Assembly (NCBI GenBank): GCA_014529385.2 | Contig: CM043962.1 | Location: 128,099,470 to 128,163,469, forward strand | Direction: 5' to 3' | Origin: Adiantum capillus-veneris | Lineage: Eukaryota > Streptophyta > Polypodiopsida > Polypodiales > Pteridaceae | DNA: 64,000 nt | In this document: positions 43,201 to 55,125 of the stretch, piece after piece | Layout of the letters: every line of letters begins with the position of its first letter | Numbering within the stretch: position 1 is the first letter of the stretch | The notes under the pieces: generated by a model | Databases searched by the model: none | The model's input: only the letters and a program-made list of their open reading frames with translations | Told to the model about the DNA's origin: nothing | Translations under genes and position numbers: made by a program

Positions 43201-45679
43201 ATGGAGCAAAATGTGGGCACAAGTGGTACGAAGAAGCCAAAGAATAAAAAAGCTCCTGGCAAACAGTGAGATCATGCTCACAACATATGCGGCGATATAT
43301 GGAGTGGCAATGTAAATTTTGTCTCACAACAAAATCAGGCGGTGCACCATGTATTAAGGACTATTTTTTGGGTGGCGTTAAAAAGAGTTGTAAGAAATGT
43401 GAACATCCTTAGGCACCTGCAATTGCAAAGCGTATGAGAGAAGAGCTCGTCAAAAAGGGTGGCAAGAGACAACATATATATAGCTCTGTTATGGCTGCAA
43501 GTCAAGAGCAATCAGAGCCAAATATTAACTTCGTTGATCTTGTGGTGAGGCCAACTAACCTTGGAGAACAACCTGCGCAGGGGGAGGAAATTTCAAGCAA
43601 CACTCCTTTTAAGCGTCACAATGAAGGTGGACTTGGTCAAATGCGTCAAAAATCATTACATCAAAGCTTTCAAGTGCAATCTCTAAAAGAAGCACAAACT
43701 GTACTCGCCAAAGCAATATTCTTCACTGGAAGTGCTTTGCTCATTGTAGACAACAATCATTAGAAGGCCGCTTGGAAGAAAATTGGTGAGTTTGGCCAAG
43801 GATTTTCAACTCCTTCTTATCAGAGGATACGAAATGTTTTCTTGGACAAATGTTACATCAAAGTTGAAGAGCGTGTTGGCAAAATAATACTTGGGAATAT
43901 TTCGCTTTCAGTATGCACAATTGTGAGTGATGGCTGTTCAAATGTCAAAGAAGACCACTGATCAATGTAATGTTGGTTTGTCCAAGGGGAGAAACGTTTA
44001 TAAAGGTGATTGATAGTTCTGGTGCAATTAAAAGTGGCAAATAAATTTCTGAGGTCTTGATTAATGTAAATAAAGAAATTGATGTTGAACATGTCGTTCA
44101 AGTAGTCATGGACAATGCAAAGATTGTAAAAATGCTAGTAAATTAATAAAGAAGTGCTTTCCACACATTTTTGCCAATGGTTGTAATACTTACGCACAGC
44201 TTAAACTTGGTGTTGAAGGATTGGTACACTAGCGAAGAAACCACATGGTTCGCCAAAATAATTGACACAACGCTTGAGGTTGTGAAATTTATCTTAAAAC
44301 GACAAAGAGTGCTCGATTTGTATAGAATGTGCATGTCAATGATGTTGAAACTTCCTGCTGAAACTCGATTCTGCACGTATTATTATACATTGGAATCGCT
44401 TAATGTAATGCAGAGAAAAAATCTCACTACTAAAATTGCACTGTTTGATGCAATAGTAATTTCTTGGTTCTGTACAAGAGGGGCATGTAGTCATCGCCTA
44501 TCTTTGCTGGCCTCTCATCGCCTCTGCCATTTGCATCATCACTTGCTATCTTAGCATGTGTGATTCTCTCAAGTATAGGACCCATGTCAGTTCGATTCTT
44601 ACTTCAATAAAAAGCAAAGCCTTTTACTGTACATGATGACAAAACAATTATCCCAAAAACATTACTGTATTGTTCTTATCTCTGATTTCCTTCCAATGGG
44701 ATAAAAACCAATCCATTCTGCAATAAGTGCACTGTGAATCGTGATTCACACATTCAATTGCATGGCCTTTGATGAATGGCAGCTTGAGCAGAAGAAAAAG
44801 TGAAATATAAGATTACATGTCTACGTGGTGACGTAAACAAGGCTGCTTGGTAGAGAAGTGGAATGGATGCATACCATGTAATGATGCCCGTTATGTTCAC
44901 GATTCGCAACCTTAATCAAAGGGCGCCGAATTTGGGCAAATGTGGATGACATGGTGGTCAGTCCAACAGAGTCTTGAAAATCCCAAAGAGCTGAAAGAGT
45001 CTGTAGTAGAGGACTGGCGACTACCATTCTCTGGCAAACAGCGAAGAATTTTGGCCAAGTATTTTCATGCAAGGTGGAAGAGCACTCATAGTCCACTCCA
45101 TAGCGTGGCTTACATGCTCGATCTGGAGTATTGAAATTTAGATCTAATGTCCAATACAAAGGTGGTCAGTGATTTCTATCACATGGTCAACATGTTCTAC
45201 TCCAACGTTCAAGACCAAATTGATTGCATCAAAGAAATGAGTGCATTTAGATTAAAAGAAGGTCCTTTTGCGAATGATTTTATACAAGTAATGGTAAAAG
45301 AGCAACCTACATGGAAGTGGTGGATGATGAATGGTGGAGAGCATTACTCGACCTTACATCCCCTTGCAATGAAAGTACTGGCAGCAAACTCAAGTTCAGA
45401 GAGAACTGGAGTGGGTACAAGTATGCTCAGAGCACTATTCGCAACAGACTATTAGTAGACAGAGCAAAAAAATTAGTGTATCTGTTTTGCACCGAAAAGA
45501 TATTGAATCACATTGAAAGTGTTGGCTACGAGGAGGAAATGCCAACCTGGTTGTATGATTGTCAAAACGAAGACGAAGAAGAGTTCAATGTTGGTGTATC
45601 TCAATGCACTATAGACGAAATAGAAAAATATTCAATATCATTGACAAATATATATTCTCACAATTCAACAGTCTCATAG
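43201..45679 (+). pseudogene. hAT-family transposase, decayed
   Basis: Plus-strand pieces in shifting frames follow the hAT order. At 43302-43460 there is a BED-type zinc finger (WQCKFCLTTKSGGAP, KKCEHP, MREEL). At about 43690-44130 comes the DUF659-like core (ALARWF-like LAKAIFFTGSALLIV, FSTPSYQRIRN, SVCTIVSDGCSNV, then CPRGETFIKVIDSSG and VVQVVMDNAK). At about 44150-44440 the middle part ends in LPAETRFCTYYYTL. At 44930-45140 a PLHSVAYMLDLEY block follows, and at 45300-45560 the C-terminal dimerisation segment (WKWWMMNGGEH, ANSSSER in one frame, NWSGYKYAQSTIRNRLL in the next). hAT transposases cut and paste DNA from the nucleus. At least four stops and several frameshifts make it dead. Terminal repeats and an 8-bp target duplication were not found. 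Confidence 0.8.
44555..44930. other. non-homologous stretch inside the hAT remnant
   Basis: Homology to hAT is lost between about 44460 and 44930. The stretch ACCCATGTCAGTTCGATTCT looks unrelated to the element and may be a small insertion; its edges could not be set. Confidence 0.35.
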
Positions 45680-46031
45680 ATGCACAAGGTAGTAACGTCT
45701 CATCCATTATATAAAATGATAAGACATCATAGCCGACTAAATCAAATCACAACTGATGCGACTAAACAAAATCACAATTGCCGGACCCAAATGAACCACA
45801 GACAAACTTGAAATACCCCGTATAATACGACAAATTTGGAAGACTAAAGACCATTGAATCAAGGAGGTGAACCACTCTAAACCAGATAATACACTTCAAT
45901 AAAATGAACTACCTCGGACAAGACAGATGTATATTGTTTAGATCGGATAAAAAGATGGCGCAAGTTCAACAAGCGGTTGTTGGACAGGATTAGGGTCTGT
46001 CTTTAAATATTCTTTGAAAAATATCAAAACG

Positions 46032-47447
46032 TCAGATGCATTTCTGCTTTGTTCCTGCTCTCTTAACTTCATCCAATACTTTGATCTGAATGGCCCTCAT
46101 AACATCTTGGTCTGGGTGGTAAAAAACTTCTTCTGGAAAATAAACTTTTATGGCTACACTCGAAAAATCTAGCAGCATGTCGAATGGATAACCCAATGCA
46201 TTAATGTTGCTCGATTTTGTGTATGCATCTATGCACCGTGGATCGTATAGTTCTAGAGCAATCCATGGTCACCTAGCCATCTTTGCATCCCCTGCTCTCT
46301 GTGCCTCCAAAACTGCAGAGTCTGATTGTTCGCTTAGATGCAAATAATTAATTGACGCGTGCTTAGCTGGCATTCTAAGCATCATTCCCCAATCAATGAT
46401 ATCGACACGGGATTTATTTGCACGAGTAAAGTCCAACATTATGTTGAACGGGTGTAGGTCACTATGCACTATTGCGACCGATTGGGCAACTGCAACGCCA
46501 TCGATTAAGGCGTGACAAATGGCTGGCATCTGCTCAATCACTGCTTTGATCCGCGCCATCTCTATCTCTTGTACAAGCAGATTTGCTATAGGAAATGACC
46601 TCCAGCCTTGTTGTAGCCTATGCATGTGGCGTCTGAACAATCCATGGACGAATGATGAGCAACACATCATGTCCCCACGGTACCCCCATTGCAGTATGGA
46701 AATATTGTGATCCAAGGAGCTTCGGTAGTAAATCCAATGCATCTTACAATGGAGGGGTGAAGTGTTTGCATTCCTTCCCCTATCTGGAAGCTATCAAATT
46801 TCACCTCACTCCCTCCCTTGTAGCATTTTCCCACTTATGTAATGTGGTCTGGAAAGAAAGAGATGCCGTTGATGGTGTACAATGTGCACACACCAAAGGA
46901 TCCTCTTCCAACCCTCGTACCTTCTACCAAGGCCTTGTGGGGGATGCCAACAAGATGAGCGCACTTGGCATTCAAAGTTGTGTGCATGATTGTGTCAGTG
47001 TCGCTGGCCTCTGATCGACCTCCCAAAGCTGCTTGCGCATCTTGGGCCATCTTCAATCTATTGGGTAAGGCTGCTTGGTCCTACGCTTTCACACACTTCA
47101 TCTTGACCTTCTGTTCCCACAATTTATCCCAGAGCTCTAATTTTGACATGTCGCAGGCAGGACGGATATCTTCCTTTAAGTCTCTGCAACATACTTTCTT
47201 TGCCCAACACTATCCTAACCTTGTGGTGGGGGTCAAATTCTTGAATCCCTGCTAGAATCAACAACTCATATTGGCCTTCACCTCGTAGCCTGTGCTCTAT
47301 GTTCTCCCATATATTGCTAGTGAGGTCTTTCATGAAGACGTCGCTTTCACTAATCTGTTGTGTGCGACCATATGCACATGATGATATTGCCAAAATACAT
47401 ACTTTTCGAATGGCATGCATAATACTTTTCTTTTGATCTGGCGTCAT
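46032..47447 (-). pseudogene. protein kinase-like gene, decayed
   Basis: Minus strand, starting at ATG 47447 (MTPDQKKSIMHAI). A frameshift near 47179 leads into KLELWDKLWEQKVKMKC; after a TAG, kinase subdomains follow in order: the Gly-rich loop GTRVGRGSFGVC (near 46910), LHPSIVRCIGF with IFPYCNGGT (alpha-C to hinge, other frame), the catalytic loop IVHSDLHPFNIML (near 46440), the metal-binding DWG of VDIIDWGM in place of DFG, then LELYDP in place of APE and SSNINALGYPFDMLL. The catalytic loop has HSD instead of HRD, but Asp and Asn are present. A TAG interrupts before the ALE segment, and the frame ends at 46032. The N-terminal 160 residues are not a recognised domain. It was a Ser/Thr- or Tyr-like kinase; the exact family is unknown. 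Confidence 0.7.
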
Positions 47448-48472
47448 TTTAGCACTGGACAATAAAAAATAACATATCAAATACAAATTCATAGTTACAC
47501 ATTGCACTAATACTCTCACACTATTTCAGGCAAACCCTCAACCATGACTTGAAGACTTTAAGAAATGTGCACAAAAATATTGATAAACATTGAAAACAAT
47601 CTTCACTTTAAACTGCAATCTATTACACGTGTAAAATGCAGAGCAAACAAGTGGTTTATAAGAACTTCCGCCAGATCAAACAATACATGTTAAAAATCTA
47701 GAAAATTTCAGCATATAGTGAATTTTTAACTTATATTTTTCACCGTGCGCTCTCACACTAGTTCAAACAAAGCACACGCCGACTTAAAGACTTCAAAAAA
47801 TTATTCAAGATTATATTTATTCATGTTGATAATCATTTTGACTTTAAATAGTATATTTGCTCGTGTAAAATACAATAAATATCAGTCATTCCTAATAAAA
47901 TTGTCCAGATCTAACAGAACATGTTAAAAATCTAAAATAATTCAAAGCCTCCTGGAAGATACATGCATCGTGATGTATATATTGTCAATTTTATTTTAGC
48001 TCATTTAAAACATTCAAAGTATACAAATCAGGCTAGGAAATTGCAAATAGTTTTTTGCTCTTTTCAAAGATAGAAATAAATATTTAACATGCAAATTGTG
48101 TTCTCGCACTTTTTTACATAGAATTTATGTAAATGTAGCATTTAAAATAGCAATGGTGATTGATGCTCTTTAAAAAGATACAAAAGAATATTTAACATGC
48201 AAATTGTGTGCAAATTTCTTTTTACAGAGAATTTATGTAAATATAGCATTTAAAATAGAGATGATGATTCAGGTCCTTTCAAAAGATAAAAATGAATATT
48301 TAACATGCAAATTGTGTGCAAATACTTTTTTGCTAAATGTAGCATTTAAAATAGCGATGATTGATGAATAAGCATTCTTTTGAATATGATTAGCTAGTAT
48401 GAAATTTCATAAGGACACTTAAAAACAACGAAATCAAACAATTCAAATATTTGTATATGAAATACTCTTCAC
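47448..48472. other. AT-rich upstream DNA of the kinase pseudogene (duplicated at 50735-51756)
   Basis: No coding signal. It contains an internal repeat of AAAAGATARAAATGAATATT, TAACATGCAAATTGTGTGCA and TATAGCATTTAAAATAG repeated about four times between 48060 and 48360 with a period near 80 bases. As the 5' side of the minus-strand kinase it may hold that gene's promoter. Confidence 0.5.
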
Positions 48473-49114
48473 GTCCGCGTTACCGATCAAGTATTTCATA
48501 TATTTAATACTTAAAAATTTTAATTGCACATGCATATACAAATTATATGACGTTTGCACGGCCGGGTTAACGACTTGAACACCACATTTATGCAAAAACA
48601 AATGCTTCTAACAAACGACACTCAATTAGCCGCGCTACCAATCGAGTGCCGCCCCAATCTAAGGAGAAATAATGGCTTGCATACAAGCATCATATAGCCG
48701 CGTTACCGATCGATGCCCATATGTTTTTTGGGAAAGGGGAAGGGAAGTTGACTTACCATAAGGATACTAGATTCGCCGTGTTACCGACGTAGTTCCCAGA
48801 CAGCAAGCCAATACTTACCACAAGGACACCATCTTCCCCGCGCGCGTCACCGAGGTGATGCCCCCGTGGTAAGCACTATTCCATGGAATAGCTGTTGTGT
48901 GGTAAGTTATCTTATGACTACTGCGCAATACGACAAAGGGCATGCTATCACACAACGCATACACACACACAACACATACCCGGGTCGTGTGGTCAGGTAC
49001 TCTGCTACTGAGTTAGCGGGTCGCCTTTTCTCTAAAACTAAGGGTTTTGGCTTAAAGGTTAAGGGAACTTTCCCACGGCCATTTGGCCACTTACAAGGGT
49101 GTAGACTCAGAGAG
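48473..49114. mobile_element. 640-bp insertion with six GCCGCGTTACCGATCGA-like motifs
   Basis: It is present only in copy 1 of the tandem duplication. Variants of GCCGCGTTACCGATCGA start near 48476, 48561, 48629, 48697, 48775 and 48838, 63-85 bases apart, most followed by a TGCC- or GTTCCC-like run and preceded by CTTACCAYAAGGAYAC in the last ones. No coding frame. It is either a small non-autonomous transposon with a motif array or a block lost from copy 2. Clear terminal repeats and a target duplication were not found. Confidence 0.5.
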
Positions 49115-49250
49115 GCTGAGAGGGTATGTCAAAATATATTACAATTACAAATCATCATTAGCTGAATTACACTGCTTCATTCCAAAAATTGAGCGAGTGT
49201 TACAATGTTTGGTGTACATCCGCCTGTCATGTGTCAGATCGCTGTATCCA

Positions 49251-49294
49251 CCAAACATCCCCCCCTTCCTATTCATTGCACGTCCTCGTGCAAT
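49251..49294 (-). other. purine tract and LTR start of the minus-strand element, copy 1
   Basis: On the minus strand an 8-bp-arm hairpin (ATTGCACG, AGGA, CGTGCAAT) is followed by AGGAAGGGGGGGA and TGTTTGGTGGATACAG. A purine tract followed by TG is what precedes a 3' LTR. The same arrangement is at 51895-51908 in copy 2. The far end of the LTR was not defined. Confidence 0.5.
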
Positions 49295-49311
49295 CCGTCT
49301 CTTAGTTTAAT

Positions 49312-50697
49312 CTAATGTCTTTTCTCTAGTGTTGTAGTGATGTGCCTGAATTTATGTGCTCTTGCCTCGATCTCCAGTGCTCTTGCCTCGATCTCCACTT
49401 TTGTTGCTAGCTCTCTGAAAGGGTTATTGCTGAGAGTACTTTGATATGCTATATGACGTGCTGACAGGTCCTTTGTCATCGGATTGAATAGGGAGGAGTC
49501 CACCTTGAAGAATCCGGTCATGAATGCCTCCTCAAAAGTATGCATGGAGTGGGAGGGCAGGAACATGACTCTTGCATACAATCCCATGATGACGTTCTTG
49601 GTTGGGATTTCTGTCTCCATATTCCAGCAAAGCCCTCTTGTGCCTTCCACAAAAATTTGCCAGGGATGCTCTGCTGCCTCTATATCATTGAAAGTTGTTA
49701 TGTAGGTGATTAGCATCTTGGCAATTTTTATGAGCATCTGGCATGCGAGATCCGGGATCTCCTTCATCGTGTTAATGACCCCTTTGAGAGTTTGAACCAT
49801 ATACTTCTCGGACGGTGGGTTGTTATTGATTTTCTTTGTGATAACTAGGTAGTTTAGTACCGCCGGCCTTTTGCTTTGCCAAGAGTAAAAGCTGTCCCAG
49901 GATCGCCGTCTGTTGATGGGACAGTAAGTTGGGTCGACCCTGAGGTGCTGTGGAGTGTTCCTGTAGTAGGTTTTGTCTATTGGCCTTTGCTCAAACCACT
50001 TCTTTTGCCAGAGGGGTTGATTGTCAATGATGGTCTAAATCTAAATTGCAGTGTGACAGGAACATCCTTGTAATCCCCTCTACTGTTTGGTTCAAGGTTT
50101 GGTAGCATTCTTTGCTGCCATAATCTAGCCTCATGCCGCATCAATGGCAGGGCGATCATCTCATACCCGAGGTTTTTTACCACCTCATCTGGAGTGATCA
50201 TAAGGAGGGCAGCCGATTCCAACACTTTCAATTCATACTGTAGATACGCTTTGTGCAAGGGATCTTTGAATTCTACGATCCAGTGCTGAATTTCGTCATT
50301 GGCCAAATTCAAAGTGGATGTCGTGGCTAGATCTGCAGATTTCTGTGTCACTTTTCCAATGCTTATAGTTGGAACATTTGTTTGGTGAGCGCCAAATGTG
50401 GAGTGATCTAGCCCTTCTTCTTTCTCAAAATCTATTAAGGCTATTTGGTGAGGCTTTGCTTGATTTGCCCTCAGAGTGTCCAAGTCTCCCCGTGCCTCTG
50501 CCAACTGCTTCCTCAATTATTTGATTTCCTCGTCTTTGGCGTTTTGTAGGATTCAAATGTCCTACTGTCATGATTTTTCTATCATACTTTTCCTGAGCAA
50601 GGGACTCTTTTAGATCTTTTACCTCATGGTTCAGGGAGGTCGATCTAGCAGCACGGTTGAGGAGGTGGGAATCTCTTGTATGGCTAAAAGTTGGGTC
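49312..50697 (-). pseudogene. retroelement ORF, C-terminal part, duplicated copy
   Basis: Two minus-strand frames (50516-49977 and 49800-49312) carry the C-terminal part of the protein whose fuller copy lies at 51955-55090. The first has RKQLAEARGDLDTLRANQA (coiled coil), DPLHKAYLQYELKVLESAA and RHEARLWQQRMLPN. The second has YMVQTLKGVINTMKE (its first residues just before the M), HSMHTFEEAFMTGFFKVD and NPFRELATKVEIEARALEIEARA. There is no protease, RT or zinc knuckle. The part is cut at 50697 by the duplication junction. It ends 47 bases before the purine tract, so it is the last ORF of the element. Confidence 0.6.
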
Positions 50698-51894
50698 AGG
50701 GCACGCATAATACTTTTCTTTTGATCTGGCGACATTTTAGCACTGGACAATAAAAAATAACATATCAAATACAAATTCATAGCTACACACTGCACTAACA
50801 CTCTCACACTATTTCAGGCAAACCCTCAACCATGACTTGAAGACTTTAAGAAATGTGCACAAAAATATTGATAAACATTGAACAATCTTTATTTTAAACT
50901 GCAATCTGTTACACGTGTAAAATGCAGAGCAAACAAGTGGTTTTTAAGAACTTCTGCCAGATCCAACAATACATGTTAAAAATCTATAGCATTTCAGCAT
51001 ATAGTGAATTTTTGACTTATATTTTTCACCGTGCGCTCTCACACTAGTTCAAACAAAGCACACACCGACTTAAAGACTTCAAAAAATGTGCAAGATTATA
51101 TTTATTCAGGTTGATAATCATTTTGACTTCAAATAGTATATTTGCTCGTGTAAAATACAATAAATATAAGTCGTTCCTAATAAAATTGTATAGATCTAAC
51201 AAAACATGTTAAAAATCTAAAACAATTGAAAGCCTCTTGGAAGATACATGCATCGTGATGTGTATATTGTCAATTTTATTTTAGCTCATTTAAAACATTC
51301 ACAGTATACAAATCGGGCTAGGAAATTGCAAGAATTTCTTGCTCTTTAAAAAGATAGAAATAAATATTTAACATGCAAATTGTGTTCTCACACTTTTTTA
51401 CATAGAATTTATGTAAATGCAGCATTTGAAATAGCGATGGTGATTGATGCTTTTTTAAAAGATACAAAAGAATGTTTAACATGCAAATTGTGTGCAAATT
51501 CTTTTTTACAGAGAATTTATATAAATTTAGCATTTAAAATAGCGATGATGATTGAGGTCCTTTCAAAAGATAAAAATGAATATTTAACATGCAAATTGTG
51601 TGCAAATACTTTTTTCTAAATGTAGCATTTAAAATAGCGATGATTAATGAATAAGCATTCTTTTGAATATGATTAGCTAGTATATAATTTCGTAAGAACA
51701 CTTAAAAAACAACAAAATCAAACAATTCAAACATTTGTATATGAAATACTCTTCACAGCTGAGGGGGGTATGTCAAAATATATTACAATTACAAATCATC
51801 ATTACCTGAATTACACGGCTTCATTCAAAAAATTGAGCAAGTGTTACACGATTTTGTGTACATCCGCCTGTCATGTGTCACATCGTTGTATCCA

Positions 51895-51915
51895 CCAAAC
51901 ATTCCCCCTTCCTAT
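51895..51915 (-). other. purine tract and LTR start, copy 2
   Basis: On the minus strand AGGAAGGGGGAA is followed by TGTTTGGTGGATACAACG. It matches the copy at 49251. Confidence 0.5.
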
Positions 51916-51954
51916 TCATTGCACGTCCTCATGCAATTTGTCTCTAAGTCTAAT

Positions 51955-54900
51955 CTATTGTCTTTTCTCTAGTGTTGCAGTGATGTGCCTGAATTTTTGC
52001 GCTCTTGCCTCAATCCTCACTTTTGTTGCTAGCTCTCTGAAAGGGTTATTGCTGAGAGTACTTTGATATGCTATATGGCATACTGGCAGGTCCTTTGTCA
52101 TGGGATTGAATAGGGAGAAGTCCACCTCGAAGAATCCGTTCATGAATGCCCCCTCAAAACTATGTATGTAGTGGGAGGGCAGGAACATGACTCTTGCATA
52201 CAGTCCCATAAGCCGTTCTTGCTTGGGATTTCTGTTTCCATATTCCAGCAAAGCCCTCTTGTGCCTTCCACAAAAATCTGCCAGGGATGCTCTGCTACCT
52301 TTGAAAGTTGTTATGCAGGTGATTAGCATCTTGGCAATTTTGACGAGCATCTGGCATGCGAGATCCGGGATCTCCTTCATCATGTTAATGACCCCTTTGA
52401 GAATTTGGACCATATATTTCTCGGACGATGGCTTTTTATTGATTTTCTTTGTGTTAACTGGGTAGTTCAGCACCACTGGCCTTCTGCTTTGCCAAGAGTA
52501 AAAGCTATCCGAGGATCGTCGTCTATTGATGGGACAGTAAGTAGCGTCGATCCTGAGGTGCTGTGGAGTGTTCCTGTAGTAGGTTTTGTCTGTTGGTCTT
52601 TGCTCAAACCGCTTCTTTTGCCAGAGGGATTGATTGTCAATAATGGTCTAAATTTAAATTGCAGTGACAGGAACATCCCAGTAATCCCCTCTGCTGTTTG
52701 GTTCAAGGCATTCTTTGCTGCCATAATCTGGCCTCCTGCCGCATCAGTGGCAGGGCGATCATCTCATGCCCGAGGTTTTTTACCACCTCATCTGGAGTGA
52801 TCATAAGGAGGGCAACCGATTCCAGCACTTTCAATTCATACTATAGATACGCTTTGTGCGAGGGATCTTTGACTTCTACGATCCAACGCTGAATTTTGTC
52901 CTTGGCCAAATCCAAAGTGGATGTCATGGCTAGATCTGCAGATTCCTGTGTCGCTTTTCCAATGCTTATAGTTGGCACATCTGTTTGGTGAGCGTCAAAT
53001 GTGGAGTGCTCTAACCCTTCTTCTTGCTCAAAATCTATTGGGGCTATTTGGTGAGGCTTTGCTTAATTTTCCCTCAGAGTGTCCAAGTCTCCCCGTGCCT
53101 CTACCAACTGCTTCCTCAATTCTTCGATTTCCGCATCTTTGACTTTTTGTAGGGCCCTATGTCTTGCTATCATGATTTGTCTATCATACTTTTCCGAAGC
53201 AAGGGCCTCTTTTAGATCTTTTACCTCCTAGTTCAGGGAGGTTGACCTAGCAGTCATGGTTGAGGATGTGGGAGTCTCTTGTATGGCTAAAAGCTGGGTC
53301 AGGGTTCTACTGACCACCACATATGACTCTTGCAGCTTTTTGTTATGTTCCCTTTCTTTGGTTAGTTCCTCCTCGAGGCATTGCTGCTCGACTTGTAGTG
53401 ATGAGTTTACCTCATTAAACTGTTACACCTCCTTGTAATAGTAGGTAGCATTTTCTTGTTCTCTTTGCAACGCAGATTGGACTTGTAGTTGTGCTTTCTC
53501 CTATTCCTCTATTCTTTGTTTTAGCTGCAAGGCATTTTTGGCTGCCTTAGACGCGTTTCTTTTAGTATCTTCTAGTTCGAGCTTGCGCAGATTGTAGAGA
53601 GCCCTTTGACATTGAAACTGGAGCTTGGTCTACTCTAAGTGAGCATCAATGTCAAATGACTTGACCATTTTTGCTCTTTCCTCTATTACAGCTTGCGCTC
53701 TTGGTTTCTGTTGGCTTTGTTGACCTTGATCAGATGTCCTAGCCTCATCAGTCATTTTTTCTTTCAGTTTCAGTTCTTCTATAGCTGCTGAAGTTATGGT
53801 AGGCTTTGGTTGTGTTGCCTCCGTTTCCTGATCTATCTTTTGTTCTGACTACATCTTCTCCGCTCCTTGCTCTGGGAGGTCTTTTTCTTTCTCTTTTATT
53901 GCAGTCTCTGAAGGTACCCCAATGTCCTTGGGAGAATCAAACTCCTAACCCTGTTGGTCAAGCGTGTCTTGCTCTTCCTTCCCTTGTGAGTTATCTTCCT
54001 CGTATTTGCTTCGAGTAGATTCGTTGGATGATTCAAGATCATCGACACATGGTCTCTTTTTCTCTTCTTTCTCTTAGCTCCATCTTTTGTTTGAGCTCGT
54101 TATGGATCCATTGCTGCATTGCGCTGGCAATCTCTTGATTTTCCTCTGCTTCTTATCTTTTTTGTTGCTTGATCCGTTCTAGAGCCACTATCTACCTGCC
54201 TAGCAACATAATCTTCTTCTTCTTCTTTCTCATCATTAGCTTCTGTTCCTTGGCTTCTCTTTTCTTCATACTTTTGTTGGTGGATGCTTTCCCTCGATGC
54301 CTGCGTTTCCTCCATTGTTCTCCTGGCTTGAGTTATTGGGATGGCTTCTGCCATGCAGGCAGTTTTCTTCTTCAATCTTGTATATCCCAGGGAGAACATG
54401 CTCCTCTTCTGAAGATTGGTACTCCAAAGGGATATCTTTTTGTTGGGACCCAGCTTCCTGGCTACTTCGAGCACCCGACTCTGTCTTTTCGCTCTCGGAG
54501 TCCGTCATGGTTGCACTTTGCCTTGTTTGTTTAGCTTTTAGTTTCGGTCTTGTAGATGGTCCAACCACAGGTTTTACTGCTCTTTAAAATTTGTGAATTA
54601 GATTTATATGCTCTTCTATGGGTGGTAGATCATCAATCATTCCTAATGCCTGATAGGCAATTTGTGTCAGCATTGGCCCTGCGTTCATGTAGGTCTTACT
54701 TTTTTGGATCCCCTTTAGGTTTGCTTTGACGATGTTGTTGAGAAGGTAATTTCCGAAGTCATAACTGACCACTCTTCTCTCTGCCAAGCCCATTGCCATT
54801 ACTACTGCCATGTGCAACAGCGGTTTTGTATATCTTGGTGGCTTCTGCACTTTGAAGTGTTGCAATATGAGGCACAATGGCAATTCAGTTTTTGAGTAGA

Positions 54901-55090
54901 TCAAATCCTGATATGTATACTTGTGGCCTCTTTGCTTCAGGAAAGCTTTGTCATGTTCTATTGCTTTTGTCTTTTGCAATAGATTGTGCGTCCCTTGCTA
55001 CAGATGGAGAGCTTCATTGATTATCTCTGTTGTGATCTTAACCTTGAAAATCCAACTAGGGAAAGTTGTTCCTGGGCATATGGAGATGCT
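51955..55090 (-). pseudogene. retroelement ORF of unknown family (helical domain, coiled coil, C-terminal domain)
   Basis: A long minus-strand protein, broken by frameshifts, can be followed from about 55090 to 51955. The N-terminal part (from FPSWIFKVKITTEIINEAL, 54979-54584) reads LILQHFKVQKPPRYTKPL, VVMAMGLAERRVVSYDFG and YLLNNIVKANLKGI. Its pattern recalls the putative plant transposon protein domain found in gag-like ORFs of plant elements. An acidic, Glu/Lys/Gln-rich region (54568-54100) and a long predicted coiled coil (about 54100-53050, in changing frames) follow. The C-terminus repeats the text described at 49312 (DPSHKAYL, RQEARLWQQRML, NPFRELATKV). No pol enzymes are present anywhere between 49257 and 55100, so the element is non-autonomous. 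The family name is a guess from pattern. Confidence 0.5.
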
Positions 55091-55125
55091 ACTGTGCAAA
55101 TTTCTTTGGATTTAGGGTTTGAGGC

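Larger units (their letters stand above)
47417..53290. repeat. tandem duplication of about 3.3 kb (copies 47417-50697 and 50698-53290)
   Basis: 47417-48472 recurs as 50700-51756 and 49115-50697 recurs as 51757-53290 in the same order and orientation, at roughly 95 percent identity by eye. Copy 1 has an extra 640 bases (48473-49114). The junction at 50697/50698 joins GGCTAAAAGTTGGGTCAGGG (inside the retroelement ORF) to GCACGCATAATAC (inside the kinase frame, codon 13). One breakpoint thus lies in the kinase gene and the other in the retroelement frame, a simple head-to-tail duplication. Confidence 0.88.

Noticed and set aside
51318-51619. Repetitive frames (CKLCANSFLQRIY on plus, NLYKFSVKK on minus)
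   Set aside because: They arise from an 80-bp AT-rich tandem repeat upstream of the kinase remnant, present twice through the segmental duplication.
54169-54587. Plus-strand frames rich in Phe, Ser and Leu
   Set aside because: They are antisense to the acidic Glu/Lys/Gln-rich part of the minus-strand retroelement ORF.
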